A DNA stretch of 64,000 nucleotides from BOG-933 sp037132135 (lineage in GTDB: Bacteria; Pseudomonadota; Alphaproteobacteria; Azospirillales; Azospirillaceae). Both the position numbers and the translations under genes were made by a program. The stretch lies in contig JBAXPR010000005.1 of NCBI GenBank assembly GCA_037132135.1, forward strand, positions 10,700-74,699, read 5' to 3'. The notes below the pieces were generated by a model that was given only the letters and a program-made list of their open reading frames with translations, searched no databases and was not told the DNA's origin. Shown here one piece after another: positions 8,759 to 16,604 of the stretch. Within the stretch, counting starts at the first letter, position 1. The number at the start of each line of letters is the position of its first letter.

Positions 8759-9135
8759 CGCCCATCGCGGCGCCGGGGGGGGGCGCCCTGGCGGCAGCCG
8801 TCGCCGTCTCCGGCCTGGAGGCGGCCCGCGCCGCGCTGGCGGCGGCGGCGCGGGACGGCTGCCCGGCGATCCTGATCGGCGATGGCGCCAGCGGCGGCGC
8901 CGGCTGGTTTCGCGCCCTGATCGCGGCTGCGCAGGCCGAGTACCCCGAGGTCGCGGTCACCGCCCTGCTCGACTGCCACGATCAGCCCGGGCTGGTGCTT
9001 TCGGGTCTGCGCGCCGGGCTCAGCGATTTCCGCTTCTGCGGCCCGGCCGGGATCGCGGAGCGGCTGGCGGCGCTGGCGGCGGCGGCGGGTGCCCGCCTCC
9101 ACCGGGCCAACCCGGATACGGCCTCTCCCGCATAG
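8755..9135 (+). CDS. Truncated class II aldolase-like (TIM-barrel fragment) protein
   Basis: A 126-residue product starting at GTG 8755. From about residue 14 to 120 it aligns without long gaps to the N-terminal part of class II fructose-bisphosphate aldolases. The segment VAVSGLEAARAALAAAA matches the FNVNNLEQVQAIMEAA region, and LDCHDQPGLVLSGLRAGLSD matches the region around the active-site Asp-His of the family. The Asp is kept, but the zinc-binding His position is Cys. The rest of the barrel is absent, so catalysis is unlikely. It sits 103 bases before a class I aldolase. The homology is my own recollected alignment and needs a profile search. It could be a regulatory pseudoenzyme or a decaying remnant, but the frame is intact and the codon use is normal. 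Confidence 0.6.
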   Translation: MTPIAAPGGGALAAAVAVSGLEAARAALAAAARDGCPAILIGDGASGGAGWFRALIAAAQAEYPEVAVTALLDCHDQPGLVLSGLRAGLSDFRFCGPAGIAERLAALAAAAGARLHRANPDTASPA

Positions 9136-9238
9136 CACAAAAAACCGCCCTGCCCGGCTCTGGCAGTGTTTGCATATCGGGGCGGCGATGGTCTAGAACT
9201 GCCGCTAAATCCACCAGCGCCGAAGGGGAATTGGCACT

Positions 9239-10171
9239 ATGCAGCTCACTCCGCAGGTCAAGCAGATTCTCTCGAACTACGAGAGCGATAATGCCGGCAC
9301 CAAGGGCAACCTCGCCCGTATCCTGATGGAAGGCCGCCTCGGTGGCACCGGCAAGCTGATCATCCTGCCCGTCGATCAGGGCTTTGAGCACGGCCCGGCC
9401 CGCAGCTTTGCCCCCAACGCTCCCGGCTACGACCCGCACTATCACCCGCAACTCGCCATCGATGCCGGACTCAGCGCCTATGCCGCGCCCCTGGGGATGC
9501 TGGAGGCGGCGGCCTCGGTCACCACCGGCCAGATGCCGACCATCCTCAAGATGAACTCGTCCAACAGCCTGTCGCGCTTCAAGGAAGGCGCCGATCAGGC
9601 CGTGACCGCTTCGGTCGATGATGCCCTGCGCCTCGGCTGCGCGGCGATCGGCTTCACGATCTATCCCGGCTCCGACGCTCAGTTCGACCAGATGGAAGAG
9701 TTCCGCGAACTGGCCGCCGAGGCCAAGTCGGTCGGTCTCGCGACGGTCCTGTGGTCCTACCCGCGCGGCGGGGCCGTGACCAAGGCCGGCGAACTGGCGG
9801 TTGACGTCGGCGCCTACGCCGCCCACATGGCCGCCCTGCTCGGCGCCCACATCATCAAGGTCAAGCTGCCCAGCGGCGATCTCGAGAACGCCGACGCCAA
9901 GAAGGTCTATGAGTCGAAGGCCATCCCGGTCGGCAGCCAGGCCGAGCGCGTCAGGCACGTCATCCAGTCGGCCTTCAGCGGCCGCCGCATCGTCGTCTTC
10001 TCCGGTGGCGCCGCCAAGGGCTCGGACAGCGTTTATCAGGATGCCCGCGACATCCGCGACGGCGGCGGCAACGGCTCGATCATCGGCCGCAACAGCTTCC
10101 AGCGCCCGCGCGCCGAGGCGCTGGCCCTGCTCGACAAGCTGGTGCGCATCTATAAGAACGAAGAGGCGTAA
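9239..10171 (+). CDS. Class I fructose-bisphosphate aldolase (FbaB/DhnA type)
   Basis: This 310-residue enzyme reversibly splits fructose 1,6-bisphosphate into glyceraldehyde 3-phosphate and dihydroxyacetone phosphate through a lysine Schiff base. Family features include ILPVDQGFEHGP near the N-terminus, the strand with HIIKVKLPSGD (Lys207/Lys209, one being the Schiff-base candidate), and the phosphate-binding FSGGAAKG and GNGSIIGRNSF segments. The length matches the archaeal-type class I family. AAGGGG lies 10 bases before the ATG. The gene ends at a strong terminator, so it is a single-gene unit, possibly read through from the DUF1127 pair. Cytoplasmic; glycolysis and gluconeogenesis. Confidence 0.95.
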   Translation: MQLTPQVKQILSNYESDNAGTKGNLARILMEGRLGGTGKLIILPVDQGFEHGPARSFAPNAPGYDPHYHPQLAIDAGLSAYAAPLGMLEAAASVTTGQMPTILKMNSSNSLSRFKEGADQAVTASVDDALRLGCAAIGFTIYPGSDAQFDQMEEFRELAAEAKSVGLATVLWSYPRGGAVTKAGELAVDVGAYAAHMAALLGAHIIKVKLPSGDLENADAKKVYESKAIPVGSQAERVRHVIQSAFSGRRIVVFSGGAAKGSDSVYQDARDIRDGGGNGSIIGRNSFQRPRAEALALLDKLVRIYKNEEA

Positions 10172-10193
10172 GCCTTCGCGCTTGCTTTTGCGG

Positions 10194-10233
10194 CGGCCTT
10201 CCCCAACCTGTTTGGGGAAGGCCGTTTTCGTTT
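10194..10233 (+). terminator. Intrinsic terminator after the class I aldolase
   Basis: A 13-bp perfect stem (10194-10206 with 10212-10224) with a 5-base loop, followed by TTTTCGTTT. It separates the aldolase from thiE. The in-frame ATG at 10235 lies in the tail, which supports the downstream ATG at 10256 as the true thiE start. Confidence 0.88.
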
Positions 10234-10255
10234 CATGATCCAGGGTGAGCGTACG

Positions 10256-10918
10256 ATGACCGAGCCCCCCGCCTGCCGTCTCTATCTCGTCACCCCACCC
10301 GAACTGGACCTCGGCGCCTTCGCGCCGCAACTGGCCGAAGCCCTCGATGCCGGCGACGTCGCCTGCGTACAGTTGCGCCTCAAGGCGCCGGGCGACGCCT
10401 ACAAAACCGCCGAGACCGACATCATCCGCCGCGCCTGCGACGCGCTGCGGCCGCTCGCCCAGGCGCGCGGCGTCGCCTTCATCGTCAACGACCGCCCCGA
10501 CATCGCCGCCGAAACCGGGTGCGATGGCGTCCATATCGGCCAGAAGGACGTCGGCTATGCCGAAGCCCGCCGGTTGGTCGGCAAGGACGCCATCCTGGGC
10601 GTCACCTGCCACGACAGCCGCCACCTGGCGATGGTCGCTGGCGAACAGGGCGCCGACTACGTTGCCTTCGGCGCCTTCTACCCGACCAACACCAAGCCGG
10701 TGCTCTATCAGCCGACTCCCGAAATCCTGGACTGGTGGAGCGGTCTGATGGAAATCCCCTCGGTGGCCATCGGTGGCATCACGGCGGAGAACTGCGCCCC
10801 GCTGGTCCGGGCCGGGGCCGACTTCATCGCTGTGGTCACCGCGGTCTGGAACCACCCGGATGGCCCGGGCGCGGGCGTGAAGGCGCTGAACCGGGCAATT
10901 GCCGAGGCGAGCGCCTGA
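10256..10918 (+). CDS. thiE: Thiamine phosphate synthase
   Basis: A 220-residue TIM-barrel enzyme that joins hydroxymethylpyrimidine diphosphate and thiazole phosphate to give thiamine phosphate. Motifs are VQLRLK (substrate-binding Gln), the aspartate-rich FIVNDRPDIA, GVHIGQKD, FGAFYPTNTK and the C-terminal phosphate-binding AIGGITAEN. ATG 10256 is preferred to ATG 10235 because CAGGGTGAG lies 6 bases upstream and the earlier codon is in the terminator tail. No other thi gene is adjacent, so its regulation is not visible; no TPP riboswitch was seen in front. Confidence 0.94.
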   Translation: MTEPPACRLYLVTPPELDLGAFAPQLAEALDAGDVACVQLRLKAPGDAYKTAETDIIRRACDALRPLAQARGVAFIVNDRPDIAAETGCDGVHIGQKDVGYAEARRLVGKDAILGVTCHDSRHLAMVAGEQGADYVAFGAFYPTNTKPVLYQPTPEILDWWSGLMEIPSVAIGGITAENCAPLVRAGADFIAVVTAVWNHPDGPGAGVKALNRAIAEASA

Positions 10919-10921
10919 TCT

Positions 10922-11371
10922 TCAGTGAAGCAGCTTGATCAGCGCCGTCATGGCACCGATATTGACGGCAAGAATCCCGATCATCCAGCGCTGAAGGTCA
11001 GCCTTGGCCGAGTAAATGCTCGCCTCGACCTTTGCCAGCTTCACCTCAAGATCGTGGTAGGATTTAACAATTTCAGTCCGAAGCGATGATTCGGTCTTCG
11101 CCAGTTCAGTCCGCAGCGACGATTCGACTTTCGCCAGTTCAGTCAGCAGCGACGAGTCAACTTTCGCCAGCTCTGCCCGCAGCGACGAGTCAACCTTCGC
11201 CAGTTCAGTCAGCAGCGAGACTTCTGTTTTGGCCAGGTCAACCTTGGTGGCCTGCCGCTCGTCGATCAGCGCGGCCTGCTCTTCGGCCAGAGCCTCGGCC
11301 TGCTGGCGCGTGAACCCGGCCGCTTCCATGCGGCGGGAAAAAGCCAATGTATCGAAGGCCAGCGCGCCCAT
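10922..11371 (-). CDS. Tail-anchored coiled-coil protein with 11-residue repeats (DUF1640/CCDC90-like)
   Basis: A 149-residue protein. The N-terminal segment FDTLAFSRRMEAAGFTRQQA resembles the DUF1640/CCDC90 (mitochondrial MCUR1-like) family. The middle (about 45-105) consists of near-perfect hendecad repeats of the type ELAKVDSSLRT, which should form a right-handed or straight parallel coiled coil. The C-terminus is a membrane helix (about 129-148). Such proteins are inner-membrane anchored oligomers of unknown function. ATG 11371 is chosen because GGAGGGG lies 4-5 bases upstream; an ATG at 11401 has none. It is convergent with thiE (3 bases between stops). Confidence 0.8.
   Translation of the reverse strand: MGALAFDTLAFSRRMEAAGFTRQQAEALAEEQAALIDERQATKVDLAKTEVSLLTELAKVDSSLRAELAKVDSSLLTELAKVESSLRTELAKTESSLRTEIVKSYHDLEVKLAKVEASIYSAKADLQRWMIGILAVNIGAMTALIKLLH
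11071..11221. repeat. 33-bp tandem repeats encoding hendecads
   Basis: The phrase TCGCCAGTTCAGT or a near copy starts at 11098, 11131, 11164 and 11197, exactly 33 bases apart, giving about 4.5 units. Each unit encodes 11 residues of the coiled coil on the minus strand. The DNA-level similarity suggests recent expansion by slippage or unequal recombination. Confidence 0.85.
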
Positions 11372-11497
11372 CAAACCCCTCCGGGTATCAGTATAGGCCA
11401 TGGCGGGATGCGGAGTCGACTCCTGTGCACTGGTGCCCGCGGCGCGATCCGGGGTAAGTCTGGTGACATCCCGTCGCTTTTCCGGAGACCGCCCGCC

Positions 11498-12490
11498 ATG
11501 ACCGAAACCCTGACCGCCGTGATGCTCGAAGAGGTTGACGGCAAACCCAAGGCCGGATTCAAGACCCTCGAGGTCGCCGATCTGCCCGACCACGATGTAC
11601 TGGTCGAGGTCGCCTACTCCACCGTCAATTACAAGGACGGGCTGGCGCTGACCGGCAGGGGCAAAATCGCCCGCACGCTGCCGATGGTCTGCGGCGTCGA
11701 CCTCGCGGGCACGGTGGTGGAATCGCGCTCGGCGGCGTGGAAGCCCGGCGACCGGGTGGTGGTCAATGGCTGGAACCTCTCGGAAACCGAATGGGGCGGC
11801 TACATCCAGAAACAGCGGGTCAAGCCCGAGTGGCTGGTGCGGGTGCCGGACGCCTTCTCCCTGGCCGAGGCGATGGCCATCGGCACCGCCGGCTACACCG
11901 CGATGCTGGCGGTGCTGGCGCTGGAACACATGGGCGTCGCCCCGGCCGGCCGCGAGCTGCTGGTCACCGGCGCCGCCGGCGGCGTCGGCTCGATCGCGGT
12001 CTCGGTGCTGGCCAAGCTGGGCTATCGGGTCGTGGCCTCGACCGGGCGGCCGGAAACCCACGACTATCTCAAGAGCCTCGGCGCCCATGCGGTCATCGAG
12101 CGCGCCGCCCTGACCGACAAGGGCCTGCCCTTGCAGCGGGAGCGCTGGGGCGGCGCCGTCGACAGCGTCGGCGGCCAGACCCTGGCCACGGTCATCGCCC
12201 AGACCGCCCGCCACGGCGCGATCGCGGTCTGCGGTCTCGCCGGTGGCTCCGACCTGCCGACTTCGGTGTTCCCCTTCATTCTGCGCGGCGTGGCGCTGGT
12301 CGGCATCGATTCGGTACAGGCAACCCGGCTCCAGCGCGAGGAGGCGTGGCGCCGCCTGGCCCTCGACCTCGACAAGGCCAGGCTCGACGCCATGACCACC
12401 ATCGAGCCGCTCTCGAAGGTGTTCGAGTTGGCCGAGGCCATCGTCCGAGGTCAGGTCCGGGGCCGCACCGTGATCGATGTCCGGACATAG
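11498..12490 (+). CDS. MDR-family NADPH oxidoreductase, acrylyl-CoA reductase (AcuI/YhdH)-like
   Basis: A 330-residue zinc-independent medium-chain dehydrogenase. Segments typical of the YhdH/AcuI branch are STVNYKDGLALTG, the catalytic-loop region VCGVDLAGTV and the nucleotide-binding VTGAAGGVGSIAV. AcuI reduces acryloyl-CoA to propionyl-CoA with NADPH, so a role in 3-hydroxypropionate or DMSP-type detoxification is possible; quinone reductase is the alternative general label. ATG 11498 has GGAGA 10 bases upstream. It stands alone between a minus-strand gene and an unknown membrane protein 82 bases downstream. Confidence 0.88.
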   Translation: MTETLTAVMLEEVDGKPKAGFKTLEVADLPDHDVLVEVAYSTVNYKDGLALTGRGKIARTLPMVCGVDLAGTVVESRSAAWKPGDRVVVNGWNLSETEWGGYIQKQRVKPEWLVRVPDAFSLAEAMAIGTAGYTAMLAVLALEHMGVAPAGRELLVTGAAGGVGSIAVSVLAKLGYRVVASTGRPETHDYLKSLGAHAVIERAALTDKGLPLQRERWGGAVDSVGGQTLATVIAQTARHGAIAVCGLAGGSDLPTSVFPFILRGVALVGIDSVQATRLQREEAWRRLALDLDKARLDAMTTIEPLSKVFELAEAIVRGQVRGRTVIDVRT

Positions 12491-12572
12491 GGGGAACGTC
12501 GTTTCTCTTGCGCCGGGCCGCCTGTTGTGTTCCCTTTCCGGGCACGTTTTCACCGAATACGGCGGACGAGCC

Positions 12573-13430
12573 ATGAGCCCTGCGAAGCTTTTCATGCTGC
12601 GTTTCCTGATCCTCCTGGTCGCGATCGCCCTGCCGGCGGGGGGCATCGCGTTCTGGGCCGGCAAGCCCGCCAAATATGATTTGCCGACTCTCGAAGCCTG
12701 GGCTCCGGTCAAAGAGGCCGGGCCGAGCGCCCGCGCCCTGGCCGACGGCCTAACCCGGGTCGCCGGCCCGGCCCGGCCCCAGCCGCCCGAATGGTTCAAC
12801 GCCGAGGATCAAAGCCTGCTGGCCAAGGCTGAAGCCGCCTGGCGAGGCGGCAAGCTCCAGGAGGGCCTCGGCCATCTGATGGTGCTGAGCAGCCGCCTCG
12901 ACGATCAGGGCAAGACCATGGCCGATTTCCTGCCCCTGGTCGCGCCCGACATCGCCTCCTGGCTGCTTTCCAGCTATTTCGCGCCGCTGCTGCTGGGCGT
13001 GCTGCTGGTGTTCTTCGCCTTCCTGGTCTTCCTGCCCTGGCTGGTCCGGCGCCTGATCGATGCCCTCAAGGTGCTGATCGGCATCGCCATCGCGGTGGCG
13101 GCGATCGTCGGCGCCATCGGCCTCTGCCTGTCGCTGTCGTCCCACCACGCCCTGGTCTTCACCCTGATCGAGTATTTCGTGGCCGTGGTGGTGCTGACCC
13201 TCGTCGGCAATCTCTGGCTGGCGTTCAGGCGCGGTCGCGCGCCACGCCGGGTCATTCCCGCGGCCGAGCCGGCGCCTGCGGCGGTACCGCTGCGCCGCGA
13301 ATCCCGGGTGGTGCAGCCGCTGGTGCCCCGGGGCCGCGCGAGCGAACTACCGCCGCCGGCACTGGCCGAACCGCCGGCTCCGGAACCGCTGCCCGCCGGC
13401 GCGCTGCGGGAGCGTGAAGCCGGCAACTGA
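12573..13430 (+). CDS. Unknown membrane protein with proline-rich tail
   Basis: A 285-residue protein that I do not recognise. Membrane helix 1 is at about 9-28. A soluble segment (about 30-125) with regularly spaced Ala/Leu-rich helices follows. Three further hydrophobic helices lie at about 130-220, and the cytoplasmic tail (about 225-285) is rich in Pro, Ala, Arg and Glu. ATG 12573 starts just before the first hydrophobic helix. It may be co-transcribed with the oxidoreductase ending 82 bases upstream; a strong bidirectional terminator follows. No function is proposed. Confidence 0.7.
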   Translation: MSPAKLFMLRFLILLVAIALPAGGIAFWAGKPAKYDLPTLEAWAPVKEAGPSARALADGLTRVAGPARPQPPEWFNAEDQSLLAKAEAAWRGGKLQEGLGHLMVLSSRLDDQGKTMADFLPLVAPDIASWLLSSYFAPLLLGVLLVFFAFLVFLPWLVRRLIDALKVLIGIAIAVAAIVGAIGLCLSLSSHHALVFTLIEYFVAVVVLTLVGNLWLAFRRGRAPRRVIPAAEPAPAAVPLRRESRVVQPLVPRGRASELPPPALAEPPAPEPLPAGALREREAGN

Positions 13431-13451
13431 GGCGCCGGCGCCCTTCACCAA

Positions 13452-13483
13452 CAAAACAGGCCCCGTCACCGGGGCCTGTTTTG
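13452..13483. terminator. Bidirectional intrinsic terminator
   Basis: A 14-bp perfect inverted repeat (13452-13465 with 13470-13483) with a 4-base loop, bounded by AAAA and TTTT. It lies between the stops of two convergent genes (13430 and 13509) and can serve both. Confidence 0.9.
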
Positions 13484-13508
13484 CGTTCAGACCAGCGCCC
13501 GGTCCCGC

Positions 13509-14468
13509 TCAGGCGTTCTGACTGGCGCTGTAGTGGCCGCCGGGACGAAAGCGCCTGAGGTACCCCGGCAGCACCGCCTCGATCGAGGTCGGAACAATCC
13601 CCAGGTCCCTGAGGCCCGGGCAGCCGGCCGCGACGACGTTGTCGCTCTTGAGAAGTTCGACCTGATCGCGGGTCAGCATCGGCTTCGGCAGGCGCTCGAA
13701 GACCCAGGCCTGTATTCCTGCCAGCCACCAGGGGATGGTCAGCAACATCCGGGGCCGGCGAATCTCCTGGAGCACCCGGACCATCAGCTCCTTAAAGCTG
13801 TAGATGTTCGGCCCGCCCAGCTCAAAGGTGCGGCCGCAGGTCGAGGCATCGGCGAGCGCCGCCATCGCGGCATCGGCAACGTCGCCGACATAGACCGGCT
13901 GGAAGCGGGTGCCGCCGCCGCCGATCAGGGGCAGGAAAGGCGAGATCACCGCCATGCTGGCAAAACGGTTGAAAAAACCATCCTCGGGGCCGAAGACGAT
14001 GCTCGGCCGCAGGATCGTCGCCTCGGGAAAGGCCGCGAGCACCGCCTGCTCACCAAGTGCCTTACTGCGGGCGTAGGCGGAGCGGGAAGCCGGATCGGCC
14101 CCGATCGCCGACAGCTGGATCAGCCGCGCCGCCCCGGCCGCCTTGGCCGCACGCGCGATTCGCCCCGCCGCTTCGGCCTGAACCGCGGTAAAGCTCCAGC
14201 GGCCGGACTCGAACAGAATCCCGATCAGATTGATGACACTATCGGCCCCGGCCACCGCCGCCGCAACCTGCTCGTCGCTGGTGATATCGACCGCGATCGG
14301 CACCACCTGGCCGACTTCGCCGGCCGGCTTGAGAAACCCTGCCCGCCCCGGGTGCCGGCAGGCGATCCGGACCACCGCGCCGTCCAGCCTGACCAGCCGG
14401 CGCACCAGATGGCGCCCGAGAAAGCCGCTGCCGCCGAATACCGTGATGATTTTATTACGACCTGCCAT
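13509..14468 (-). CDS. Complex I NDUFA9-like NAD(P)-binding protein (atypical SDR)
   Basis: A 319-residue extended/atypical short-chain dehydrogenase. The N-terminal dinucleotide motif TVFGGSGFLGRHLVRRL is followed by VDITSDEQV, SVINLIGIL and LRPSIVFGPEDGFFNRFA, a signature shared with mitochondrial NDUFA9 and its alphaproteobacterial homologues. In mitochondria NDUFA9 binds NADPH at the complex I matrix arm; the bacterial homologue may play a similar structural role, but no nuo genes are nearby. The SDR Tyr-x-x-x-Lys (YARSK) is present. ATG 14468 has GGGAG about 13 bases and GAGG immediately upstream. Confidence 0.9.
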   Translation of the reverse strand: MAGRNKIITVFGGSGFLGRHLVRRLVRLDGAVVRIACRHPGRAGFLKPAGEVGQVVPIAVDITSDEQVAAAVAGADSVINLIGILFESGRWSFTAVQAEAAGRIARAAKAAGAARLIQLSAIGADPASRSAYARSKALGEQAVLAAFPEATILRPSIVFGPEDGFFNRFASMAVISPFLPLIGGGGTRFQPVYVGDVADAAMAALADASTCGRTFELGGPNIYSFKELMVRVLQEIRRPRMLLTIPWWLAGIQAWVFERLPKPMLTRDQVELLKSDNVVAAGCPGLRDLGIVPTSIEAVLPGYLRRFRPGGHYSASQNA

Positions 14469-14671
14469 CCTCAATCTCCCGTACCACGAATTGACACCGT
14501 TTGACGGGGAAGCCCCAGCGGACGACCATGATCGGCCCGCATCCCGACCCGCGGTGAGAACAATGGCCGGCTTCACCCGGCCGGCCCGTCAGCACTAACA
14601 TACATAGTGCGGACCGACCCGCCGTCATCGCGGCCGTGGCCGTGAAGATGGAGGCCCCCTGTGAAAAGCCG

Positions 14672-14698
14672 TTGACAGCGCCCGGCCGGAGCTATAGG
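14672..14698 (+). promoter_or_regulatory. Housekeeping-type promoter of tRNA-Leu
   Basis: A consensus -35 TTGACA (14672-14677) and a -10 TATAGG (14693-14698) are separated by 15 bases. The -10 lies 28 bases before the tRNA 5' end. The boxes are read directly; the spacing is short for sigma-70, so the exact -10 register is uncertain. Confidence 0.6.
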
Positions 14699-14726
14699 AA
14701 CTCGGCCCACGCAAGACCCCACATGA

Positions 14727-14813
14727 GCCCAGGTGGCGGAATTGGTAGACGCGCAGGTTTCAGGTACCTGTGGCAGAAATGTCGTGGAAGTTCGAGTCTT
14801 CTCCTGGGCACCA
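14727..14813 (+). tRNA. tRNA-Leu, anticodon CAG
   Basis: An 87-base tRNA with an encoded CCA end. The acceptor arms GCCCAGG (14727-14733) and CCTGGGC (14803-14809) pair perfectly; the discriminator base is A14810 and CCA follows. The anticodon stem CAGGT/ACCTG encloses TTCAGGT with anticodon CAG at 14761-14763. The long variable arm typical of class II tRNA-Leu is present, as is the TTCGAGT T-loop. It reads CUG, the most used leucine codon in this GC-rich genome. Confidence 0.98.
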
Positions 14814-14937
14814 TCTCTGATCGTTGCGAACACCCCCGAGCCGGTCGCGGCCGGGGTTTATTTTTTTATCCGGCCGGCGCGGCCGCCATTGCCATCGGTC
14901 CGGCCGGCGAGGCCGGCGCCCAGCGGAGACGGAGCCC

Positions 14938-15549
14938 ATGCCCATCGACCTTCATGATAGTGATCTGCCCGAGGGTCTGGCCTGGGGCGATTGTGTCGCC
15001 ATCGACACCGAGACCATGGGGCTGAACCCCCATCGCGACCGCCTCTGCCTCGTCCAGCTTTCCGCCGGTGACGGCACCGCCCATATCGTGCAGTTCCGCG
15101 ACGGCGACTATCGGGCGCCCACGCTGCGGCGCCTGCTGACCGATCCCGGAGTGACCAAGCTCTTTCACTTCGCCCGCTTCGACATCGCGACCGTCCATCG
15201 CCATTTGGGCATCGTGATCGGGCCGGTCTATTGCACCAAGGTCGCGGCCCGGCTGGTGCGCACCTTCACCGACCGCCATGGCCTCAAGGATCTGTGCAAG
15301 GAGCTGCTGGGCATCGAGCTTTCGAAGCAGCAGCAGACCTCGGACTGGGGCGCCGCCGAGTTGACCCCCGACCAGCTGAAATACGCCGCCTCGGATGTGC
15401 TTTATCTTCATGCCCTGCGCCACCGTCTCGACGAGTTGCTGGAGCGCGAAGGGCGCCGGCATCTCGCCGAAGGCTGCTTCCGCTTTCTGCCGACCCGGGC
15501 CCTGCTCGACCTCGGCGGCTGGGATGACCCCGATATTCTCCAGCACTGA
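14938..15549 (+). CDS. rnd: Ribonuclease D-type 3'-5' exoribonuclease (short form)
   Basis: A 203-residue DEDDy exonuclease domain. Exo I is DTETMGLNP, Exo II is FHFARFD, and Exo III is YAASDVLYLHAL with the catalytic Tyr. The HRDC domains of E. coli RNase D are absent, as in many alphaproteobacteria. It trims tRNA precursors and other small RNAs, and its position 125 bases after a tRNA gene may allow shared transcription. ATG 14938 has GGAGACGGAG just upstream. Alternative in-frame starts further upstream overlap the tRNA region and are rejected. Confidence 0.92.
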   Translation: MPIDLHDSDLPEGLAWGDCVAIDTETMGLNPHRDRLCLVQLSAGDGTAHIVQFRDGDYRAPTLRRLLTDPGVTKLFHFARFDIATVHRHLGIVIGPVYCTKVAARLVRTFTDRHGLKDLCKELLGIELSKQQQTSDWGAAELTPDQLKYAASDVLYLHALRHRLDELLEREGRRHLAEGCFRFLPTRALLDLGGWDDPDILQH

Positions 15550-15626
15550 GCGCCCGCGAGAAGGCCGGTTGTTCGCGGCGGCCGGCGGTGCTACCTTCCG
15601 CTCCGCTCGAACAGCGAAGCGGAGTC

Positions 15627-16604
15627 ATGACCACCAGCCCCCCCACCCCCGCCGAGTCCGGCAGCGCCAGCGGTGCGCGCGTTCTCCGTCTCGAGGCCGA
15701 AGCCCTTCTCCGTCTCGCCGACACGCTTGGTGACCCCTTTGAACAGGCGGTGGCCTGTCTGGCCGGCGTTGGGGGCCGGGTGGTGGTCACCGGCATGGGC
15801 AAGAGCGGCCATATCGCTAAGAAGATCGCCGCCACCCTTGCCTCGACCGGCACGCCGGCCCAGTTCGTCCACCCGGGCGAGGCCAGTCACGGCGACCTCG
15901 GCATGATCGCCCGCAACGACGGCGTGGTCGCACTGTCCAACTCCGGCGAAACCAGCGAGTTGGCCGACATCATCGCCTATACCCGCCGCTTTGGCATTCC
16001 CCTGATCGCGATCAGCCGCAACGCCGCCTCGACCCTGGCCGAGCAGGCCGACATTCTGCTCCAGCTGCCCGCCGCGCCCGAAGCCTGTCCGCTCGGCCTC
16101 GCCCCCACCACCTCGACCACCATGATGCTGGCCCTCGGCGACGCCCTCGCGGTGGCGCTCTATGAGCGGCGCGGCTTCTCGGCCGCCGATTTCTATGTCT
16201 TCCATCCCGGCGGCCAGCTCGGGCGGCAGCTGCTGCGGGTCGCCGACATCATGCACCAGGGCGCCGAGCTGCCGGTGGTGCCGGCCGGGACCCCGATGGC
16301 CGAGGTGATCCTGGTCATGACCCAGGGCCGCTTCGGCTGCGTCGGCATCGTCGACAGCGGCGGACAGCTGGCCGGGATCATCACCGACGGCGACCTCCGC
16401 CGCCACATGAACCCCGAATTGCTCTCGGCGGCCGCGGAAACCGTGATGACCCGCCGGCCGAAAACCATCCGCCCCGGCGCCCTGGTCGCCGAAGCGATCG
16501 GCCAGATGAACACCCTCGCGATCACCACCCTCTTCGTCACCGAGGACGGCCAGCCGATCGGCATCATCCACATCCACGACTGCCTCAGAACGGGGGTGGC
16601 ATGA
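15627..16604 (+). CDS. kdsD: Arabinose 5-phosphate isomerase (KpsF/GutQ family)
   Basis: A 325-residue enzyme that converts ribulose 5-phosphate to arabinose 5-phosphate, the first committed step to Kdo of LPS. An N-terminal SIS domain (about 35-175; TGMGKSGHIAKKIAATL, SNSGETSEL) is followed by two CBS domains (about 205-320; DIMHQGAELPVV, VMTRRPKTIRPG). GCGGAG lies 6 bases before ATG 15627. Its stop overlaps the lptC start by 4 bases (ATGA), so this begins the LPS-export operon kdsD-lptC-lptA. Confidence 0.95.
   Translation: MTTSPPTPAESGSASGARVLRLEAEALLRLADTLGDPFEQAVACLAGVGGRVVVTGMGKSGHIAKKIAATLASTGTPAQFVHPGEASHGDLGMIARNDGVVALSNSGETSELADIIAYTRRFGIPLIAISRNAASTLAEQADILLQLPAAPEACPLGLAPTTSTTMMLALGDALAVALYERRGFSAADFYVFHPGGQLGRQLLRVADIMHQGAELPVVPAGTPMAEVILVMTQGRFGCVGIVDSGGQLAGIITDGDLRRHMNPELLSAAAETVMTRRPKTIRPGALVAEAIGQMNTLAITTLFVTEDGQPIGIIHIHDCLRTGVA

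Noticed and set aside
9160..9174. Sigma-54-like sequence CTGGCAGTGTTTGCA before the class I aldolase
   Set aside because: The GG and GC dinucleotides are 10 bases apart instead of 12, so it does not satisfy -24/-12 geometry even though rpoN is in this window.
11071..11221. CRISPR-like array
   Set aside because: The repeats are contiguous 33-bp coding units with no unique spacers and no cas genes nearby.
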